Shown here: piece after piece, positions 29,215-37,317 of the stretch
Numbering within the stretch: the first letter of the stretch is position 1
How the letters are laid out: each line of letters opens with the position of its first letter
Origin: Simplicispira psychrophila DSM 11588
GTDB lineage: Bacteria > Pseudomonadota > Gammaproteobacteria > Burkholderiales > Burkholderiaceae_C
Reading direction: 5' to 3'
Length of the DNA: 64,000 nt
NCBI RefSeq assembly: GCF_000688255.1
Contig: NZ_JHYS01000005.1
Location: 186,001 to 250,000 of the forward strand
The notes under the pieces: generated by a model
Seen by the model: the letters and a program-made list of their open reading frames with translations, nothing else
Databases searched by the model: none
What the model was told of the DNA's origin: nothing
Made by a program: the position numbers and the translations under genes

Positions 29215-30927
29215 ATGCATTCCCCCTCTATCCCCCCTACCGACGGCACCCCTTGGCGCCTTCTTGCCCTTGCCAGTGCCGCCTTGGCCCTCACCGCCTG
29301 CGGTGGAAACGACTCGCATCGTTTTAATTTTGATGACGCCAGCAAAGACCTTGCGACCCAGCAAGTGGCTGAAGGCAAGATCGGCCTGCCCACCAAAGGC
29401 GCCACCGTGACGTCGATTGAAACCCCATCTGCGGCCAGCGGAGCCCAGCCCCCTGCCTCCGTGCGCGCCAATATCAGCATTGCACCCGTCGATCCTGCAG
29501 CACCCGCTATCAAAATGGGACTGTTGCTGCCCAAAGAGTGGAACGGCAAGGTCGTGATGTTGGGAGGCGGCGGCTACAACGGCGTCCTGCCCAGCCTCTA
29601 CACCTACCCCGCCGCCCCGGCCAGCCAGGGCGCCTACCCCTTGCTGGCCCAAGGCTACGCGGTGTTTGCCAGCGACTCGGGCCACCAAGCGGGCGCCGCC
29701 GGCAGCCGCGATGGCAGTTTTGGCACTAACGACGAGGCAGTGGCCAACTTCTCAGGCAACGCCTTGAAGAAGGTCAGTGACGTGGCCGATGTACTGGTCA
29801 CCCGCTTTTACGGCAAACAGCCCGAGCGCCGCTACTTCCTGGGGGGATCGACCGGCGGCCGCGAGGCCCTCGCCGTGGCACAAAAATGGCCTGCTGATTG
29901 GGACGGCGTCGTCGCTTGGTACCCAGCCTGGAACGCAGCCAGCCTGGACTTGCAGTTTGGCCGCCTGAGCCGCGCTTTTGCACAACCCGGCGCCTACCCC
30001 AGCCTGGCCCAGCGCAAGTTGCTGCACCAGTCCGCCATCGCCCAGTGCGATGCATTGGATGGCGCTGCAGACGGTGTGATCAGTAACGTAGCGGCCTGCA
30101 ACGCGCAGTTTGACCCGGCTACCGCCCAAGTCAACGGCGCCCCCCTGCGCTGCGCCAGCGGCAGCAACGAAGGCGATCAGTGCCTATCGGACGCAATGAT
30201 CAGCGCACTCAAAACCTACAACACCGCCATCACCTTCAACGCCCCGCTCGGCAGTGGCGAAACCCAGTACCCGGGTTTTAACGTGTGGGGCGCCGATCTG
30301 GGCGAAGAAGGCAGCAGCCCGCTGCAACCCACGGTCAACCTGCTGGCGATGAATACCACTGCCCCCGCCAGCCCGGCGCCGCTGACCGCGCCTTACTGGG
30401 CGGTGTTCTGGGACCAATGGGTGCGCAACTTTGTGACACGCGATGCCAACTTTGACACGCTCTCGCTGGACCCGCAAAACCCCGGGGTCTGGACCGACCG
30501 CATCCACCAACTGAGCCAACTGCAAGACATCAACAGCACCGACCTCTCCGCCTTCAACCAGCGCGGCGGCAAGCTGTTGATGGCGCACGGCACGGCGGAC
30601 GTACTGGTCAGCACCCGCGCCACCGAGCAGTACTACCAGCGTTTAACGCAAACCATGGGCGCCGCCAACGTCAAGTCCTTTGCCCGCTACTACGAAGTAC
30701 CGGGTTACGGCCACGCCGCCAGCACCACGTTCAACGCCAACTGGGATTCGCTCAAGGCACTGGACCAGTGGGTAACCACCGGCACCGCACCCACGGCGCA
30801 AGTGGTGAGCGATACCGCCGGCGTGCCCGGCCGCACTCGGCCACTGTGTGAGTACCCCACGTGGCCACGCTATAACGGCGCAGGCGATGTGAACCAGGCG
30901 GAGAGCTTTAGCTGTGTGACGCAGTAA
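29215..30927 (+). CDS. Tannase/feruloyl esterase family lipoprotein
   Basis: A 570-aa alpha/beta hydrolase of the tannase/feruloyl esterase family. The N-terminus has a lipoprotein signal (LALTACGGN, acylated Cys about residue 25). The nucleophile elbow is GGSTGGREAL, the acid/base region includes LMAHGTADVLVS (Asp) and YEVPGYGHAAS (His), and several cysteines (AQCDALDGAADGV, CRS-like LRCASG) fit the family's disulfides. Enzymes of this group cleave ester bonds of gallate, ferulate or similar aromatic acids; the actual substrate is not evident. AGGAGA lies ten bases before ATG 29215. Confidence 0.9.
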   Translation: MHSPSIPPTDGTPWRLLALASAALALTACGGNDSHRFNFDDASKDLATQQVAEGKIGLPTKGATVTSIETPSAASGAQPPASVRANISIAPVDPAAPAIKMGLLLPKEWNGKVVMLGGGGYNGVLPSLYTYPAAPASQGAYPLLAQGYAVFASDSGHQAGAAGSRDGSFGTNDEAVANFSGNALKKVSDVADVLVTRFYGKQPERRYFLGGSTGGREALAVAQKWPADWDGVVAWYPAWNAASLDLQFGRLSRAFAQPGAYPSLAQRKLLHQSAIAQCDALDGAADGVISNVAACNAQFDPATAQVNGAPLRCASGSNEGDQCLSDAMISALKTYNTAITFNAPLGSGETQYPGFNVWGADLGEEGSSPLQPTVNLLAMNTTAPASPAPLTAPYWAVFWDQWVRNFVTRDANFDTLSLDPQNPGVWTDRIHQLSQLQDINSTDLSAFNQRGGKLLMAHGTADVLVSTRATEQYYQRLTQTMGAANVKSFARYYEVPGYGHAASTTFNANWDSLKALDQWVTTGTAPTAQVVSDTAGVPGRTRPLCEYPTWPRYNGAGDVNQAESFSCVTQ

Positions 30928-30946
30928 GGTTTTTTATTCAATGGTT

Positions 30947-30977
30947 AGCTGCTTGCACTTGGTGGAAGCAGCTTTTC
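30947..30977 (+). terminator. Likely terminator after the tannase-family gene
   Basis: AGCTGCTT (30947-30954) and AAGCAGCT (30966-30973) form a perfect 8-bp stem with an 11-base loop, followed by a short TTT. The weak T tract lowers confidence. Confidence 0.5.
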
Positions 30978-31023
30978 GATACATGCTCCGTCCAGCAAAG
31001 CCGTCGCTGCCCAGGTTGCAGGC

Positions 31024-31066
31024 ACAAAAAAACCCGGAACACCACCCATCAGGGCCATGTTCCGGG
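31024..31066 (-). terminator. Rho-independent terminator of the phaC-ackA operon
   Basis: On the minus strand, CCCGGAAC and GTTCCGGG (31059-31066 and 31033-31040) form an 8-bp GC-rich stem followed by seven T (31032-31026). It lies about 110 bases past the ackA stop and closes the minus-strand operon that begins at phaC. Confidence 0.85.
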
Positions 31067-31099
31067 ATCAGGCTGCGACACCACTATAGGCCATCCAGC

Positions 31100-31178
31100 C
31101 CTGCAGCGCGCATCCACTATAAAATAAATAGCTTAAAGCGCTTATCCCAAAAGGGCTGCAGGCGCTTTTAACCTATTT
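31100..31178. repeat. Comamonadaceae-type short intergenic repeat (copy 7)
   Basis: AAATAAATAGCTTAAAGCGCTTAT ... AAAAGGGCTGCAGGCGCTTTTAA lies between the ackA stop and the operon terminator, so it should be transcribed in the 3' untranslated region of the operon mRNA. Confidence 0.65.
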
Positions 31179-32429
31179 TTAGACCATATCTGCAGTCATC
31201 AGGCGCTCGGCCTGCATCGGGTGGGCACCACTGGAGGTGTCCTGGCGGATCAGCCGGGACGCTTCGCGCGCTGCCACACGGCCTTCATCGGTCGGCACGA
31301 CCCAAACTTCGACCAAGCTATCCGCCGCGTGGATCGCCTGCGCGCCCAGATCGGCGCTGGCTTGTGCATTGCGCACCGGGTCGATCTGCACACCCAACCA
31401 GCCCAGGCGCTCGCACACCTGCGCGCGCAGCACGGCATCGTTTTCGCCAATGCCACCGCTGAAGGCCAGCACATCGAGCCCCCCCATACAGGCCACCAAA
31501 GCACCCGTTTCACGCACCACCCGGTGCGTGAACTGATCAATAGCGCGCTTTGCAGCCTCCGAGCCGTCGGCGCGCAGGCGGCGCATGTCGGCAGAAATGC
31601 CCGACACGCCCAACAGGCCGCTTTGCTTGTAAAGCAGCTTTTCGATCTGCGCGTGTGTCCAGCCCTGCTCCATCAGGTACAGCGGCACCCCGGCGTCGAG
31701 CGCACCGCTGCGCGTACCCATCATCAAGCCATCCAGCGCTGAAAAGCCCATGGTGGTGGCGCAGCTTTTGGCATCTTTGGCACCACACAGACTGGCGCCG
31801 TTGCCCAAGTGGGCCATCAGCACCCGACCGCGCGCGCGCAGCGAGTGGTGCAGCAATTCATCCATGATGAATTGGTACGACAGGCCATGGAAACCGTAAC
31901 GGCGCACCCCTTGCGCAGCCAGTGATTGCGGCAAGGCAAAGGCGTAATCCACCTCGGGCAGCGTGCCGTGGAAAGCGGTGTCGAAACACGCCACCTGCGG
32001 CAGTTCCGGGAAGGCCAAGCGGAACGAGCGAATGCCTTCCAAGTTGTGCGGCTGGTGCAGCGGGGCGAGCGAGTTCAGGCGCGCCAGGCGCTCCAGTACC
32101 TCATCGGTGACCAGTACGCTCTCGCGAAACTCTTGGCCGCCATGCACCACACGGTGTGCCACGGCGATGATGGCGGGCGTGCCCTGCAGCTGCGCCAGCA
32201 GGGCGCGCAAGCGCGCCAGTGCCTGCACAAAAGCGCTTTGCGCCGGGTCCAGCGCCAGCAGCTCGGTGTGGCGCTGGCCGGCAAAGGTCCAGCCGATTTC
32301 GGGCGCACCGTCCGGCTCCAGACCCTGGATGTTGCCGGTCAGCACGCTGGCCTGCACCTCACCTGCGTGCAGCGGGTGCAGTGAAAATTTCAGCGAGGAC
32401 GAGCCCGCGTTGACAGCAAGAATAGCCAT
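31179..32429 (-). CDS. ackA: Acetate/butyrate kinase (AckA family)
   Basis: A 416-aa member of the acetate kinase family: LAVNAGSSSLKFSL phosphate-binding start, AHRVVHGG, CFDTAFHGTLP, YGFHGLSYQFI, HLGNGASLCG, TRSGALDAG, FSGGIGENDA are all in place. It converts an acyl phosphate and ADP to a carboxylate and ATP. As the last gene of an operon with a phosphotransacylase fusion, FabI and PhaC, its substrate could be acetyl phosphate or butyryl phosphate; the sequence alone does not settle this. It starts 14 bases after the stop of the fusion gene. Confidence 0.95.
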   Translation of the reverse strand: MAILAVNAGSSSLKFSLHPLHAGEVQASVLTGNIQGLEPDGAPEIGWTFAGQRHTELLALDPAQSAFVQALARLRALLAQLQGTPAIIAVAHRVVHGGQEFRESVLVTDEVLERLARLNSLAPLHQPHNLEGIRSFRLAFPELPQVACFDTAFHGTLPEVDYAFALPQSLAAQGVRRYGFHGLSYQFIMDELLHHSLRARGRVLMAHLGNGASLCGAKDAKSCATTMGFSALDGLMMGTRSGALDAGVPLYLMEQGWTHAQIEKLLYKQSGLLGVSGISADMRRLRADGSEAAKRAIDQFTHRVVRETGALVACMGGLDVLAFSGGIGENDAVLRAQVCERLGWLGVQIDPVRNAQASADLGAQAIHAADSLVEVWVVPTDEGRVAAREASRLIRQDTSSGAHPMQAERLMTADMV

Positions 32430-32443
32430 GGCAGTCCGCCTTT

Positions 32444-33886
32444 TCAGTCTTTGAGCAGGGCAGCGGCGCGCACCGTGCGCTCGCGGCGGGCGTCGTAGGC
32501 CGCCAGCACGGCCAGCAGCGCCGAAGACACACGGGCACGCGGACCGTCGGCGCGGCTGGTCAGAGCGATGGGCACGCGCGCGCCGAGCACTAGGCCAGCG
32601 CCCGTCGCGCCGCCAAGGTATTCCAGCTGTTTGGCCAGCATGTTGCCGCTCTCCAGATCGGGTACCGCCAGGATGTCGGCGTGACCGGCCACCACCGAGG
32701 TGATGTGCTTGATTTCAGCGGCTTCGGCGGAGATGGCATTGTCAAACGCCAGCGGGCCGTCCAGGATACCGCCCTGGATCTGGCCGCGATCGGCCATCTT
32801 GCACAGCGCGGCAGCGTCCAGGGTAGAGGGAATATGGGCACTGACGGTTTCGACCGCCGACAGAATGGCCACCTTGGGAAGGTCCACGCCCATGATGCGG
32901 GCGAAGTCGATGGCGTTCTGGATGATATCCACCTTTTCTGCCAGATTGGGGCGGATGTTCAGTGCGGCATCGGTGATCAGCAGGGGCTTGGGGTACAGCG
33001 GCACGTCAAAGCGGAACACGTGCGACATGCGCCGGCCGGTGCGCAGCGAGGGCTCAGCCAGCACGGCCTTGAGCATTTCATCGGTGTGCAGGCTGCCCTT
33101 CATGATCACTTCGACCTCGCCGCGTGCGGCCATGCCAGCGCCCATCTGGGCGGCAGCGTGGCTGTGCTCGACATCCACAATTTCCACACCTTCGAGGCTG
33201 ATATTGGCTTCTGCCGCAACGAAACGGATGCGCTTGGCGGGGCCAATCAGCACCGGCACGATCAGGCCGTGGCGGGCCGAATCGATGGCGCCGCTGAGCG
33301 AGCCGGTATCGCACGGGTGCACCACGGCGCAGCGTACGGCTTCTTTGCCGGCGGCCAGCGCCAACAATTCCTTGAAACGCATTTCCGGGTCGAACAGCTG
33401 GATTTGCGGCGCATTGATCTTGGGCAGGCGCACTTTTTCCGTCGGTGGCATGACGCGGGCAGTGCCGTGCAGCACGACGGCGCCTTTTTGGTTGACCACT
33501 TGGCAGTCCAGCTCGGCACGTTTTTTCTCATCGTCCTTGCTGATCACGGTGGCCGTGACGGTGAGCGTGTCGCCAATGCGCACCGGCTTGACGAACTTCA
33601 GGTTCTGTTCGAGGTAAATGGTGCCCGGGCCGGGAAACTCGGTCCCCAGCAGCGCCGAGATCAGCGCACCGCCCCACATGCCGTGCGCAATCACGCCGTG
33701 GAACAAAGTGTCGTTGGCGTATTCGGCGTTCAGGTGGGCTGGGTTGGTATCACCGGAAACGGCGGCAAAAGCCTGGATGTCGGCTTGCGTCAGGGTGCGC
33801 AGCAGGCGTGCGCTTTGGCCGATGGAGAGTTCGTCGTAAGTGACGTTTTCAAGCCATTGGATGTCTTGGGTCAAATTCATGTTCAT
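32444..33886 (-). CDS. Bifunctional MaoC enoyl-CoA hydratase / phosphate acyltransferase
   Basis: A 480-aa fusion. The N-terminal 150 residues are a MaoC hot-dog domain of the (R)-specific enoyl-CoA hydratase type: FAAVSGDTNPAHLNAEYA holds the catalytic Asp/His, followed by HGMWGGALIS. The remaining 310 residues are a phosphotransacetylase/phosphotransbutyrylase domain (VVHPCDTGSLSGAI, EVIMKGSLHTDEML, LITDAALNIRP, LEYLGGATGAGLVLGARVPI). The pair would interconvert (R)-3-hydroxyacyl-CoA with enoyl-CoA and acyl-CoA with acyl phosphate. ATG 33886 has AAGGA upstream; a second ATG two codons on is possible. FabI precedes and AckA follows in the same operon. Confidence 0.93.
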   Translation of the reverse strand: MNMNLTQDIQWLENVTYDELSIGQSARLLRTLTQADIQAFAAVSGDTNPAHLNAEYANDTLFHGVIAHGMWGGALISALLGTEFPGPGTIYLEQNLKFVKPVRIGDTLTVTATVISKDDEKKRAELDCQVVNQKGAVVLHGTARVMPPTEKVRLPKINAPQIQLFDPEMRFKELLALAAGKEAVRCAVVHPCDTGSLSGAIDSARHGLIVPVLIGPAKRIRFVAAEANISLEGVEIVDVEHSHAAAQMGAGMAARGEVEVIMKGSLHTDEMLKAVLAEPSLRTGRRMSHVFRFDVPLYPKPLLITDAALNIRPNLAEKVDIIQNAIDFARIMGVDLPKVAILSAVETVSAHIPSTLDAAALCKMADRGQIQGGILDGPLAFDNAISAEAAEIKHITSVVAGHADILAVPDLESGNMLAKQLEYLGGATGAGLVLGARVPIALTSRADGPRARVSSALLAVLAAYDARRERTVRAAALLKD

Positions 33887-33926
33887 GGCGGGTGATCCTT
33901 GGATGACAGAGGCAAAGGTTAAAAAA

Positions 33927-34706
33927 TCAGCCCATGGCGTGGCAGCCGCCATCGACATAAATGGTCTGGCCGGTCATGCCCGAAGCCGCGTCGGAGCACA
34001 GAAAACTGCACAACTGGGCAATCTCTTCGAGGTGCACCAGACGGCCCAGCGGTGCCTTGCGCACGGCGTTGGCCATCAGCGCGTCAAAGTCGGCAATGCC
34101 GGACGCGGCGCGCGTCAGGATCGGGCCGGGCGAGACGGCATGAACGCGGATGCGCTTGGAACCCAGCTCCATCGCCATGTAGCGCACCATCGACTCCAAG
34201 GCGGCCTTGACCGGGCCCATCACGCCGTAGTTGGGCACGGCTTCGTCCGCGCCGAGGTAGGTCATGCTGAGCATGCTGCCACCGTTGGGCATGTGCGGCG
34301 CGCACAGATGGGCCAACTTGGCAAAGGAGTGGCACGACACCGTCATGGCGCGGGCAAAACCGGCGCTGGAGCTGTCAATCACCTGGCCGTGCAGGTCGGC
34401 CAGCGGCGCCCAGGCGATCGAGTGCACGACAAAGTCCAGGTGGCCCAGGCGCTCGACAGCACGCGCCACCAGATTTTCCAGTTCACCCTCCTGCTCGACG
34501 TCGCAGGGCACCAGCTCCACTCCGATGGGTGCGGTCAGGGGCTCGACAAAACGGCGCGCCTTCTCGTTCAGACACGACACCACGACTTCAGCGCCCATAG
34601 CGTGGGCCATTTGGGTGCAGCCCCAGGCGATGCTGTGCTCGTTGGCCAAGCCCAGAATGAGACCCTTTTTACCTGCCAAGCTGAAGGGGGATGGATTGAG
34701 CGTCAT
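33927..34706 (-). CDS. fabI: Enoyl-[acyl-carrier-protein] reductase FabI
   Basis: A 259-aa FabI-type short-chain reductase. KKGLILGLANEHSIAWG is the nucleotide-binding start, and HSIAWAPLADLHG, SMTYLGADEAVPNYGVMGPVKAALE (the Tyr-x6-Lys catalytic pair) and RVHAVSPGPILTRAASGI follow as in FabI. It reduces enoyl thioesters with NADH. Set between phaC and a MaoC-PTA fusion, it may be a dedicated paralogue acting on crotonyl thioesters rather than the housekeeping fatty acid synthesis enzyme; whether another fabI exists in the genome cannot be seen here. GGAG lies before ATG 34706. Confidence 0.92.
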   Translation of the reverse strand: MTLNPSPFSLAGKKGLILGLANEHSIAWGCTQMAHAMGAEVVVSCLNEKARRFVEPLTAPIGVELVPCDVEQEGELENLVARAVERLGHLDFVVHSIAWAPLADLHGQVIDSSSAGFARAMTVSCHSFAKLAHLCAPHMPNGGSMLSMTYLGADEAVPNYGVMGPVKAALESMVRYMAMELGSKRIRVHAVSPGPILTRAASGIADFDALMANAVRKAPLGRLVHLEEIAQLCSFLCSDAASGMTGQTIYVDGGCHAMG

Positions 34707-34784
34707 AGAAAAAACTCCAAAAAAGCCAGGGACGGTCATACCGCGCTTGCTGGCAGAGGCACCAAAGTGCTAAAAAAGAAAAAT

Positions 34785-35204
34785 TCAGAAACCGTCAAAC
34801 ACACGGCGCAGGTCGACGCCGGCAGCGCCAGGCTTGAAGCCTTCCAGCTCCAACTGATCCTGGGCATTGACCAAAATACAGCGCGTGGCTTGCACGCCCA
34901 CACGCTCCACGTAACGGCGCGAGACACCATAACGCAGCACCAGCAGGGCACGCAGTTCTTCCTGCTGGTTTGACTTGCGCCGCTCCGGACCAGCAGGCGG
35001 CAGGGCACTGACACGGCGTTCATGGCCGCCGGGGATGCCCCCATCCATGTTCAGCAGGCGATCAAGCTCGTTGTCGTTTTGCAGATTCACGTCGAGCAGC
35101 GTGGCCAAGCGCGCAATGCGGGCACTGAGCTGTTCGACGGAGTTGGACATGCGCTCCAATTGCGCAGTCAGCGCCTCTGCCGTGCCGTCTTTTTCAGTCG
35201 GCAT
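34785..35204 (-). CDS. Uncharacterised coiled-coil protein coupled to phaC
   Basis: A 139-aa protein I cannot assign to a named family. Residues 8-48 (ALTAQLERMSNSVEQLSARI, then ARLATLLDVN) have heptad-like spacing of hydrophobics and should form a coiled coil. A charged linker (GHERRVSALPPAGPERRKSN) leads to a C-terminal part with VLRYGVSRRYVERVGVQATRCILVNAQDQLE. There is no signal peptide or membrane segment. It starts 11 bases before the end of phaC, in another frame, so translation is coupled. Position and coiled coil suggest a PhaE/PhaR-like partner, phasin-like or granule protein, but that is inference. Confidence 0.75.
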   Translation of the reverse strand: MPTEKDGTAEALTAQLERMSNSVEQLSARIARLATLLDVNLQNDNELDRLLNMDGGIPGGHERRVSALPPAGPERRKSNQQEELRALLVLRYGVSRRYVERVGVQATRCILVNAQDQLELEGFKPGAAGVDLRRVFDGF

Positions 35205-37011
35205 ACCGCACCATCACATATTCGCCAGGCGCATCGCACAACACGTTTGCCGGGTCGATGGCCGGAGGCGCCACCGGTTTGCCGGAACGCTCCTGCAGCC
35301 AGGTGTGCATGGCTTCCCACCACGAACCCTCACGCAACGGCGCATTGGCCACCCAGTCGTCGGGATCCATCCAGCCCTGGTTCTTTTCGGTGCAGGCAAT
35401 CTGGTAGCTGCGGCGCGGGCGACCCGGCTCGGACACGATGCCGGCGTTGTGCCCACCGGCAGCCAGAATGAAAGTGACTTGGGTGTCGGTTTGCAGGTTG
35501 ATCTTGTAGACCGAGCGCCACGGCGAAACATGGTCGCGCGCGGTGCCTACCACCAGCATCGGCGCGTCAATATCCATCAGCGCCACGGTCTCGCCAGCCA
35601 CGCGGTACTGACCGGCGGCCAGGGCGTTGTTCAGGAACAGCGAGGACAGGTACTCAGAGTGCATCCGCGCCGGCAAGCGGGTGACGTCGGCGTTCCAGCT
35701 CATCATGTCGAAGTCGGCGTCCTCCTGGCCCAACAGGTAGCGGCGCGTGCTGCGCGACCACACCAGATCGCGCGAGTTGAGAAATTGGAACGAACTGGCC
35801 ATGGCGCGGCCCGACAAATAACCGGTGCTGTCCATTTTCTGGCGCAGCGTCATCAGCTGGTCGTCATCGATAAACACCCCCATTTCACCCGGCTCGCTGA
35901 AGTCGGTCTGCGCGGCCAGCAGCGTGACGCTGGCCAGCTCGGGCATGTCCGGCAGATCCTGGCTACGGCGGTGCGGCACTCGGCCATCGACGCCAAGGCT
36001 TTTGTGCCCTAGCGATGCGGCGACGATGGCCAGAAAGGTGCCGCCCAGGCAGTAGCCCAGGGTGTGGATGCGCGGTGCTTTGGTACGCTGCTTGACGGCG
36101 GCCATCGCCTCCATCACGCCCATGCGCAGGTAGTCCTGCATCTTCAGGTCACGGTCGGAGGCATCGGGGTTGCGCCACGACACCACAAACACCGTGTGGC
36201 CCTGGCCCACTAAGTAGCGCACCATGGAGTTGCTCGGTGACAAGTCCAGGATGTAGTACTTCATGATGCACGAGGGCACGATGAGCACCGGCTCCGGGTA
36301 GACCTTGGCGGTGGTCGGCGTGTATTGGATCAGCTCGATCAGGTGGTTACGGTACACCACCTTGCCCGGCGTCACGGCCACGTCTTTGCCCACTGCGAAG
36401 GTCAGAGGCTGCAGCGATTCAGCGCCGGCAGCGGTGTCGTTTTTAGCGGCACGCGCCTCGGCCATGTCTTCCTTAAGGAGCTGGAAGCCCGCGCGCAGGC
36501 TTTCACCACCGGTTTCGCAGGCCTTTTTGATCACTTCAGGGTTGGTCGTCGGCCAGTTCGAAGGCGCGAGTGAGTCCATCATCTGGCGCGCGAAAAAATT
36601 CACCACCTGACTGTTGTGGCGCGACATGCCATCGACCTGGGTGGCTTCACGCAACCACGTATCGCTGGCCTTGAAGCCCTCTTTCAGAGTGGCAAAAGGC
36701 CATTGGTTCCAACCAGCATCACCAAAGCGGTTGTCCATATCGGGCACTGGCTCGCCTTTATCGTCCGTCTCCGGGTTGGACACCGCCAGCAGGGCCTGCT
36801 GGGTCAGGGCCATGGCGCGTTGCGCCAACACCATCTGGCGCCCTGGCGAGGCCATCATGTGCATGGCCCAATCGGCGCTGGCCATTGCCAGGGAAATGGG
36901 CGACAAACCCATGCTGCTGCGCGACAACTGGGAGTGGCACATTTCATCCAGTGCCTTGGCTGCTTCAGCTTGGCGCTGAGACGCCACACTAGACTTCATC
37001 TTCTTTTCCAT
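35194..37011 (-). CDS. phaC: Polyhydroxyalkanoate synthase, class I-like
   Basis: A 605-aa PHA synthase. An N-terminal PhaC_N region (GLSPISLAMASADWAMHMMASPGRQ, then NRFGDAGWNQWPF) is followed by the alpha/beta hydrolase core. The lipase-like box is GYCLGG with Cys as nucleophile, the Asp lies in VVGTARDHVSPW and the His in AAGGHNAGIVS, giving the expected Cys-Asp-His triad. It polymerises (R)-3-hydroxyacyl-CoA, usually 3-hydroxybutyryl-CoA. ATG 37011 follows AGAGG; a TTG two codons earlier is less likely. No phaA or phaB adjoins it, so this is probably a second, condition-specific synthase locus. Confidence 0.92.
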   Translation of the reverse strand: MEKKMKSSVASQRQAEAAKALDEMCHSQLSRSSMGLSPISLAMASADWAMHMMASPGRQMVLAQRAMALTQQALLAVSNPETDDKGEPVPDMDNRFGDAGWNQWPFATLKEGFKASDTWLREATQVDGMSRHNSQVVNFFARQMMDSLAPSNWPTTNPEVIKKACETGGESLRAGFQLLKEDMAEARAAKNDTAAGAESLQPLTFAVGKDVAVTPGKVVYRNHLIELIQYTPTTAKVYPEPVLIVPSCIMKYYILDLSPSNSMVRYLVGQGHTVFVVSWRNPDASDRDLKMQDYLRMGVMEAMAAVKQRTKAPRIHTLGYCLGGTFLAIVAASLGHKSLGVDGRVPHRRSQDLPDMPELASVTLLAAQTDFSEPGEMGVFIDDDQLMTLRQKMDSTGYLSGRAMASSFQFLNSRDLVWSRSTRRYLLGQEDADFDMMSWNADVTRLPARMHSEYLSSLFLNNALAAGQYRVAGETVALMDIDAPMLVVGTARDHVSPWRSVYKINLQTDTQVTFILAAGGHNAGIVSEPGRPRRSYQIACTEKNQGWMDPDDWVANAPLREGSWWEAMHTWLQERSGKPVAPPAIDPANVLCDAPGEYVMVRYAD

Positions 37012-37116
37012 GGACAACCTCTGGTATGCATTTGCTGCGTTTGGTTACAAGAGAGTGAGTATGCCAAATTTCACACTTGTCGCGGCTTTGTATCAGTAGT
37101 TGCTCCAGCACAAAAT

Positions 37117-37130
37117 TTGACCAAAATCAG
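37117..37130. promoter_or_regulatory. FNR-like site upstream of the phaC operon
   Basis: TTGACCAAAATCAG matches eight of the ten conserved positions of TTGAT-N4-ATCAA. Its centre would be at about -41.5 to -43.5 for a minus-strand start near 37080-37082, where -10-like GATACA (37094-37089) or TACAAA (37092-37087) lies. The geometry is right for low-oxygen activation of phaC-ackA, but the match is imperfect and could be chance. Confidence 0.4.
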
Positions 37131-37189
37131 GCAAAGACCATCCTGTACAGCTGGTTTTTTAGGGGGGCGCGTGCCTGGCTATTCTATTT

Positions 37190-37270
37190 TTACTCTTCCA
37201 TAAACTATTAAACAAATAGCTGCCAGCGCAGGCTCAGAAAGCCCTAGAGGCCATTTTTATGCTTATTTTT
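37190..37270. repeat. Comamonadaceae-type short intergenic repeat (copy 8)
   Basis: AAACAAATAGCTGCCAGCGC ... AAGCCCTAGAGGCCATTTTT lies in the 306-base gap between divergent phaC and the ABC ATPase gene. Apart from this repeat, the FNR-like site and the AT-rich stretch just before 37318 (probably the ATPase promoter), I see nothing else in the gap. Confidence 0.65.
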
Positions 37271-37317
37271 TCAGCATTTATTTTCTGTCTAAAAATCTAT
37301 ACCACACAATAGAAAGC

